Source of the DNA: Brassica napus
Lineage: Eukaryota; Streptophyta; Magnoliopsida; Brassicales; Brassicaceae
Assembly: GCF_020379485.1 (NCBI RefSeq)
Contig: NC_063452.1
Span: 13,929,065 to 13,993,064, forward strand
Length of the DNA stretch: 64,000 nucleotides
Reading direction: 5' to 3'
A program made the translations under genes and the position numbers. Numbering within the stretch: the first letter of the stretch is position 1; each line of letters begins with the position of its first letter. Below are positions 57,477-64,000 of this stretch, in pieces. Under the pieces are notes generated by a model. The model saw only the letters and a program-made list of their open reading frames with translations. It did not search any database and was not told where the DNA came from.

Positions 57477-57487
57477 CTCCCCCTTGG
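57477..57487 (-). other. Polypurine tract of TR-GAG-like element
   Basis: On the minus strand CCAAGGGGGAG abuts the 3' LTR. Confidence 0.85.
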
Positions 57488-57650
57488 ATGCCATAACCAT
57501 ATAGGGTTTGTAACATGCTAATGTTGCCTCATTAAAACCTCTCCCGGAAAACCCAAAACCCAATGTGGTAAAAAGGGAAACCAGAGAAAAGAAAAAGAGT
57601 ACAACACACATTACTCCCCCTGATTTGGACATCACTGAAGGTCCTTGAGT

Positions 57651-57912
57651 CTACGCGTGCCAATCTTGTTGCGTGAACTTCCTGAATGTGCAAGAGGGCA
57701 ATGATTTGGTGAAGAGGTCGGCTGAGTTTTCACTAGACCGGATCTGAAGGACGTTGAGCTCTCCAGCTTTCTGCAACTCATGGGTAAAGAAGAACTTGGG
57801 TAGAATATGTTTGGTTCGGTCACCTTTGATATACCCGTCTTTGAGTTGAGCAATGCAAGCTGCATTATCTTCATATATGATGGTCGGACCCGTTGGGTCG
57901 CATATGGACGCA
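57651..57912 (-). pseudogene. copia RNase H C-terminal remnant
   Basis: In one minus-strand frame: GPTIIYEDNAACIAQLKDGY, then KGDRTKHILPKFFFTHEL, LQIRSSENSADLFTKSLP and a stop (TAG) after Q-D-W-H-A. This is the standard end of copia pol. The part upstream, with RT and integrase, is not present, so it is a stub. It has no stop of its own and ends at the normal position before the polypurine tract. Confidence 0.85.
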
Positions 57913-60393
57913 TAATGTGGTCCTATACCTTTTGTTTAAAGATGAACTTCGATCTTATAGAATCTTTATGATAGCTTATTTATTCATACCACAGCTTGGT
58001 TGGTTCATGCTGAGAATTCGACCAACCATAAGTTTTACCAAAATTTGGCTAATTTGTGGTGATGGTCTATAACATTTTCTAAGGTTTAATGAATAACCAT
58101 TTAACCTATCTTAGGCTGGTTAGTATAAAACACAAGGAATTTTAAAATTCCTTTATGGACTAATTTGAATTGTTCTTATAGAACTCTTCACTTGCTTACA
58201 TGTAGTAATTTAATTCAGTCCATGAACAACTTTAGGAAAATGCTGTTCAAGAGAACTTCTTTTCTCATCTTTTGATTCTGAGCTCAATACCGTTTGGTAA
58301 ACCTTTTGGTACCAATAATATTATCATCATCATCCAGTGAGTCATATATAGCATACTACATCTTTTGAATTTCTTCCAGACATCATATGTAGTGAAATAT
58401 GTAGTAGTATCCACCACATTGGATTATATAGACCTTTCCCGGTCTGTCTCACGATTTATCCTTCTTTCAGGATTTATATATTCACTGGGCATCATATGGC
58501 GTTTACATATTCATGGCCAATACAATACGCCTTTTATATATCACTTTAAACCCCACGTTTCTTTCATTATTCATTATGAGTACTCTTGTGTGGGTTTATG
58601 ATCCTCGATACATATCTTTGTATTCATGTGCTACATACTTGCACATTTTCTATGAATGTATGTGTCGACACACTTATATATATATATATAGTTCCTTTTA
58701 GTTCCAGACATGGTATAAATCAATTTGAGATTTCATTATCTAGGACCTTAATAACCTTATAACTTGGCGTCCCAAGCTATATGGTATGGTACCTAGTTGT
58801 TCAGTTGGCCAGCCTTATATCTCAATGTCTGGAATGGTTTCCTTTAATAAAACTCAGATTTTATCTCATGCACCTTTCTTTCTTTTCGAGGTTCCTTAGA
58901 ATTTATGGAACTTTATTTGGAACATTTATTTGGTCTATCTTATACAAACTTTGTAGCAACTTGGTTGTGTCTTTAAGACATCAAAACCGTGTGGTGCTAA
59001 GCTGGGATGACATAGTCATTCTTTCTCTCGGGTCAATGTGTCTGGCATTTTATTTTGCTATCATTGTAGCATATGGACGTCTATAAATTATTTTCTAGTC
59101 CGAGGATCTTTGCCAAGACATTGATGGTTGATACCAGATGGTAGATACCATTCTTTATCATTCTTTATACCAGCTTATTATTTTTCTCCTTTCATTGTTG
59201 GATATTCGGATTCATAAACCTTATGTAATCCTTGTTCCTTGGTCTATAATTAGATCACCCATTTTGGCTCAAGGTTTCTTTTAAACTTATGGAGAAAGTA
59301 TATTCATAATATATATCCAACATATATTCCCAATCCTCTTTATGAGATTCTAAGATCACATGATCTTAGATGGCACATATATTTGTGGTGGATTCTTTCA
59401 TAATATCTTAAGATGATATATGTCTGGACTCATGACCCGTATCAGTCTGAGGTGGGAATATCTATGATCACTTATATGGCCTGATATAATTACTATGGCC
59501 TGATGCAGGTTCATTCTTTTATAACTCATGGTGTCCCCAAGCATATGGACTTTTAGAATTTGAACCTTATAGGTAATGGTCTTTATATCAAATTCAACCA
59601 ATATGTAATATGGTTGTGGACCATGTTTCACGGATTTTAGTATGGTCATGTATCATGGGATTTGTCCTCACTCCCCCTCATGAACATACTCAAATTCGTG
59701 GTGCTTGGGACAATAAATTCCCTTGTGCATAGATATATTGCACACACGTGAGATCTTATGGGATAACATTTGTGCCCTTTTAAATATTTGCATCATAATC
59801 CGAATGGCTAAGTATGGTAATGCCATCTAAGTGATAAATTTCGTGGGTTAATCAAACATGATTGCCCTGGCTATTTGCCTAATATCATATTGATCACTAG
59901 ATCAATAGAGAATGTAGTCTCGACCACTTAGGCGATTTTAATTTAGGTACTCTTATTCCCTTTTGTCCATTGTTGGAAACCATTTTTCTTCTTAATTCAA
60001 TGGACCTTATAGGGTGAATATAATGCCATTTAGGCAAAGCCTTGGTCGAGCTTCTTTTCCTTTCTTTCAAGGAATGTCCAGTTGAGTTCAAGAGTATTTT
60101 ATAACTGAGCCTGGATGGCAGAGCATGTCGTGCCATTTGTCAAAGGCTTCTTTGAACTCTTTGGAAAAGTGAGTTGGGGTATTAATCCTCAATCATATTT
60201 ATCTTGGCACAATAAAGGCATATAGATATAGTTTCTTATCAAACAACAGTTTGAATAAGATAATGATGAACTCAAAGTAATTCATTTTATTAATGAAGTC
60301 GTGTATAAAGCAAAGTATCAAAGCAATTCATGAAACATAAACTCAGGAAACATGAAAATGAGAATGTCAAAAGACAATTATATAATATGGCCT
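57913..60393. other. Internal non-coding part of TR-GAG-like element
   Basis: About 2.5 kb between the RNase H stub and gag, where copia protease, integrase and RT would lie. I could not read any pol domain on either strand. It is unusually even in composition (T-rich on the plus strand) and may be acquired or heavily decayed sequence. Confidence 0.55.
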
Positions 60394-61074
60394 TCACAAT
60401 GCATGTGTTGCCATATGGCGCTCAACTTCAGCTTCATCAGCTATAGGAGGCCTCATCTCATTATTCTTTAGCTCAATGTATCTTTTCTGAAGCTTGTCAA
60501 ATCTGTTGATGGTATCTTTGATTTTCTGCTTTCTTTGTTCAGAAGCCAAAAGATATGACAAAAGGTCATTATAAGTGGTGAACTTCTTAGCCGTGTGTAG
60601 CAACAGCACATCCTTTGGATGGAATGTGGAGTAGGTCTTATATAATAAAGAATAATGTGTTATCCTTTCACCACATAGTTCAAGACTATAAGCAATATCC
60701 ATCAGAGCAGAATTATATTTGTCCACGGATTCAAAATCCTGGAATCTGAGGATCTCCCATTCATGGTTGGCCTTTTGCCACGATACCGGTTTGAACCTTT
60801 TCCTTAACTGTAACCAAAGGTCACAAGGATCCTCAACATGGAGATACAGGTCTCTTAATTCCTCAGTGAGATGATAACGAATAATCGTTATAGCTCTATG
60901 CCTTTCACTGTCAATGATATCATTGTACTCATTGATGCATTGTCCGAGTCCTCTGGATCTCAGGGCAACAAGAGTATTCTTTACCCATTCTAGGTAATTA
61001 TCTCCAGAGAGATTTAGGGCAGAGTAATCTGAGGGTTCAAATCTCGACATCTGAATATTTAACGAGTAATTCAA
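60394..61074 (-). CDS. copia-type Gag protein, truncated before the zinc knuckle
   Basis: A 226-residue unbroken frame. It begins with a retrotransposon gag N-terminus (FEPSDYSALNLSGDNYLEWV), followed by a UBN2-like middle (EDPCDLWLQLRKRF, WEILRFQDFESVDKYNSALM) and a lysine-rich helix (IKDTINRFDKLQKRYIELKN). It stops after E-R-H-M-A-T-H-A-L without the CCHC knuckle normal for copia Gag. Two in-frame ATGs (61074, and eight codons on, 61050) could start it; the second precedes the usual SRFEPSDYSAL. It would form particles with proteins of a relative. Its open frame in an otherwise non-coding element suggests recent descent or selection for Gag. Confidence 0.85.
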   Translation of the reverse strand: MNYSLNIQMSRFEPSDYSALNLSGDNYLEWVKNTLVALRSRGLGQCINEYNDIIDSERHRAITIIRYHLTEELRDLYLHVEDPCDLWLQLRKRFKPVSWQKANHEWEILRFQDFESVDKYNSALMDIAYSLELCGERITHYSLLYKTYSTFHPKDVLLLHTAKKFTTYNDLLSYLLASEQRKQKIKDTINRFDKLQKRYIELKNNEMRPPIADEAEVERHMATHAL

Positions 61075-63074
61075 GCACTCAGAATTCTATGTAAGCAATA
61101 GAATAAATCAATGTATATGATTTCAATAAGGCTTTCCCCCAAATCATATAATCTATTTGCTTAAGCAATCTTAGTATGAGAATGATCAATTGATCATTGC
61201 ATCTAGTAATCCTTTTAATTATAATTCAAATTGGATTGATTATATATATAGGGTATTAAGGCCCTTTAGAATTTGAATAAGGATCAATCATCATTTTATT
61301 ATATGAGATCAAGCAAGATGAATGAAATCAAGCAAATGCATGGATCAAAAAAATAGCTGAATGCATGTTCAGAACTAAGCATTGGACTTAAACAATCTAT
61401 ATGTGATTCCTAATGCATGAGGATATTTGGTTTTCAAAGATCATAAAGCAAAAACCGATTCCTTCCCCCTTTTACAGGGTAAACCAAGACAAGAAAATTT
61501 TATAATTTTCAGGATATGTCTAGAACAAATTCAATTAGATTTTCAATCAATCGGTTTCAAAGCTGGTTTATGTTTTCAAATTAAACAAACATGCTTAACT
61601 TTAAAAATAACCGATTTAATCTAATTAGATGCAAGCAATATGAACCAATTTAGATTTTATTTTAAATGCCCCATGATTAGAATGATCTATTATATGTATG
61701 CATGCTCAGTTTTAATAAAACTATATGACAAGCGGATGCATGGAAATGATCAGTTCATGATATGTGTATGATCTAACAATTTACTAATCCATGTTTGATC
61801 TAATAGATGCTATCAGGTATGTATATATGATCAGTATATAATTCAATCATCACAAAATCAGTTTTCAAGGTTGGTTTTTAGATCAAGATAAACTTATATC
61901 ATTTGTTCAAACTATAATGAACCGATTTCAAGGCCGGTTTAGATTTTGATAAATTTTGACAAACAACTATGTGATCAAATGATTTCAACTTAATATTTAT
62001 TTTTGCCTATGTCATAACTATTTAAATCAAGACTATATGTTATAATATTTTGATAAATACTACCTAGTCAAATATATGCATTTAAAACAATCATAAAAGT
62101 TTTAAATTTTGATCAGTTACAATATAAAACATCAATGGTCAAAGATATGCATTGATTAGGATTTAAGTTTTGATATCTTTGGGTTTGACTGAAAGATTAT
62201 GGCTGAAAAGATTGTGGCCGGAAAAAGTCATGGCCGGATTTGGATTTAGGGGTTCAGCATTATTGCTTAGAGTTTAGGGGATTGATAAAAATCAAGCAAA
62301 AAGGATTTATGGAATTGATATGTATAATGGCCATCAAGATACATATCCGGTTATAAAACAAACAAGAGGATTTGAGATTTTGATGTGGATAAGGGCCGAT
62401 TTGGATCGGTAAGCACATCGAATGGGATTAAGATTTTGATGGCCAGCTTATTCATCCGGCTATACAGCCGGTAATACGGCCAAACAAAGATTATGGGTTT
62501 CAATCCTTTAGTCAATCCGGATTTAAGGCCGGATCAAAATAGGAGAAAGGGGAACCGATTTTAAGGCTTGCTAGCTAAAAGGGGTTTATGATTTTCTCTA
62601 ATATCTTTTACAATTTCAAATAATTCTTAGAAACAAGATTCATATAGATCTTAGATTATTAATAAGTTTTATAAGTTTTTAGAGATTCTTAGATCTTTAG
62701 AGATTCAAATAATTTTAGAATCAAGATTCATGTAGATCTTAGATTCAAGATTAATATTTGTGATAATTTAGATCTATAGATTTTTATAAGTTTTATGATT
62801 CAAACATATCTAATAATCAGGATTCAGATATGTGGTGTTCTTAGATTTTATGGATAGATTAGTTTACCTTTTAGAAAACATCAAATTGATCTGAATGGAC
62901 CACCGTGAGAGAGAGCTGATCCGCGGATGAGCTGGTTGAGAGAGAGGTGGAGGAGCTGGCCGGAAAACCGTGAGAGGGACAGACTTGGCCGGCGGAGCAA
63001 GGCTGAGGGCCGGAAAAGAGATGATCGCCGGCGGAGGGGATTGCTCAGGTGGAAAGAGTCTCGTGATGATGACG
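61075..63074. other. 5' leader of TR-GAG-like element
   Basis: About 2 kb between the 5' LTR and gag. The part nearest the LTR (62890-63074) is GC-rich and purine-rich; the rest is AT-rich. Next to the LTR the minus strand reads CGTCATCATCACGAGAC, not a Met-tRNA primer site. Confidence 0.55.
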
Positions 63075-63331
63075 TGTTAAGATTTGAGAGAAGATTTGTG
63101 AGAATGTGTTGTCTATTTCTTATTACTTACACCACTATATATAGTGGTTCATACAAGGTGGAGTCAAAGGAAGAATTGATTACAAAGATACTCTACATAA
63201 TGACATGGTCAAACTCATAAAGACTAAGGTTGAATGGGTCTTCCATGTGGCTGGATGTAAACCCCCAATGAACTCTAGTCTTGAACTTGTATGGTCTAGG
63301 TTATGCACCATCCACTTCATGATTCATAACA
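63075..63331 (-). repeat. 5' LTR of TR-GAG-like element
   Basis: Same length as the 3' LTR; the substitutions are mostly transitions. Confidence 0.92.
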
Positions 63332-63521
63332 TACATAAATAAATGTAACTATAAATAATGCAACATATTAATAAAAGAAAAATTGGGCTGTATGACGCTA
63401 CAAAAATCAATAATTTATTCTATAGCCAATTTTCCTAATATATTAATACACAGCTTGTTTTTCATATAATATTTCCATAATACTTTTTTTCCAACCGGTA
63501 AAATCTGTAAAGAAAAAATAA

Positions 63522-64000
63522 TCCCAATATATAAAAGGCACTGAGCTAGAGTTCTTAGAGTGTCCACGTAGGCATGAAAATTCCACCCAATCATAAGTTA
63601 AGAATGTGCCATGTCATCGAATACATTCATGATTTCTGCACGTCGATTCGCCTCCGTCAAAGAACAAATTTCATGGATTCATCTTCTCTCACAAAACCGT
63701 GATATCTCTCACCTTTTCTAAATGTAAATGCACAATCGAAATCAATTCTGAAACTGAAGAGGATATTTTATGGCTTCTCAATTAATCCACTGCTTCATGA
63801 TCATTATATAAACTGTTGAGTATTGTGAGTTACGATTCACCTCCTTATCTCAAGAAAGCCAAGCCGATCGCTGGTTCTGCCTCTGAGAAGAACACCCAGT
63901 ATCTGAGCACGAAAGTTGTGATCTCCGCTCCAGGTAAATTCAATAATTATATTAGGTTGTCCTGTTTCGTTTGATTCTCTCTGCAATAGATGAAAGCAAG
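63522..64000 (+). mobile_element. Possible Helitron 5' end, continues past the window
   Basis: TCCCAATATATAAAAGGCAC followed by GAGCTAGAGTTCTTAGAGTG and GTCCACGTAGGC resembles a Brassicaceae Helitron 5' region. Only one end is in view. Confidence 0.35.
63830..63933 (+). CDS. Unidentified exon, partial gene
   Basis: An open plus-strand stretch encodes SYDSPPYLKKAKPIAG and then KNTQYLSTKVVISAP, ending at a good GT donor (CCAG|GTAAAT at 63933/63934). Codon-like composition stands out from the flanks. No ATG is in frame upstream before a TGA, so an acceptor or another start must lie near 63800-63830. The family is not recognised. If the Helitron end just upstream is real, this may be a captured exon. 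Confidence 0.35.

Larger units (their letters stand above)
57220..63331 (-). mobile_element. copia-derived LTR element with gag but almost no pol (TR-GAG-like)
   Basis: 257-bp LTRs (57220-57476 and 63075-63331), TG...CA, flanked by the 5-bp target duplicate TACAT (57215-57219, 63332-63336). The LTRs differ at about nine positions (about 96.5% identity). Orientation is fixed by a polypurine tract at the left LTR. Inside are a complete gag-like frame, a copia RNase H tail, and long non-coding segments where protease, integrase and RT should be. It is therefore non-autonomous, resembling the TR-GAG class described in plants. Confidence 0.9.

Overview
This is plant nuclear DNA, most likely from a Brassica or close relative (Brassicaceae). 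Support comes from a seven-exon FMO GS-OX glucosinolate S-oxygenase gene with plant GT-AG introns, AT-rich intergenic DNA, and Helitron, Stowaway, SINE, MULE, copia and gypsy remnants of types common in Brassica. Only two ordinary host genes look intact: the FMO GS-OX gene (minus strand, 10966-16974) and a single-exon gene for a PARP-like/'C2H2-like' protein (minus strand, 43612-44412). From memory, Arabidopsis At1g62520 and the At1g62540-62570 FMO GS-OX cluster are close neighbours, so this may be that interval stretched by transposons. Everything else recognised is mobile or decayed.

Layout. 159-6298: Ty1/copia element with 539-bp LTRs, a 5-bp target duplication and a broken gag-pol. 8.8-10.4 kb: Helitron remnant carrying an RPA70-like tail. 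10.97-16.97 kb: the FMO gene, with Stowaway-like MITEs in intron 6 and a probable Helitron in intron 2. 18.8-25.7 kb: AT-rich DNA with a Helitron end, a hAT-like element rich in GGATATCC, a long-TIR element and a Stowaway-like MITE. 25.79-30.90 kb: minus-strand Helitron that captured a TBL (DUF231) gene and has three tandem copies of its own 5' end, followed by another local duplication to 31.5 kb. 33.18-40.34 kb: TIR-bounded Mutator-like element with a DUF1985/Ulp1 (C48) gene, a core-deleted transposase on the opposite strand, scattered GTCGTC/GACGAC hairpin modules and a large inverted repeat. 43.6-46.6 kb: the second host gene, a non-autonomous LINE-like insertion and tandem copies of its 3' part. 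47.9-49.3 kb: a second hAT-like copy and a SINE. 51.4-56.6 kb: minus-strand Ty3/gypsy element. 57.2-63.3 kb: minus-strand copia-derived element with an open gag but almost no pol. 63.5-64.0 kb: possible Helitron 5' end and one unidentified exon cut by the window edge.

The genes do not form a pathway. The FMO protein is expected to act in aliphatic glucosinolate side-chain oxidation. The most unusual parts are the Ulp1 MULE (repeat modules, inverted repeat, fused transposase ends) and the Helitron with iterated 5' termini. Splice sites, repeat bounds, identities and frames were worked out by eye.
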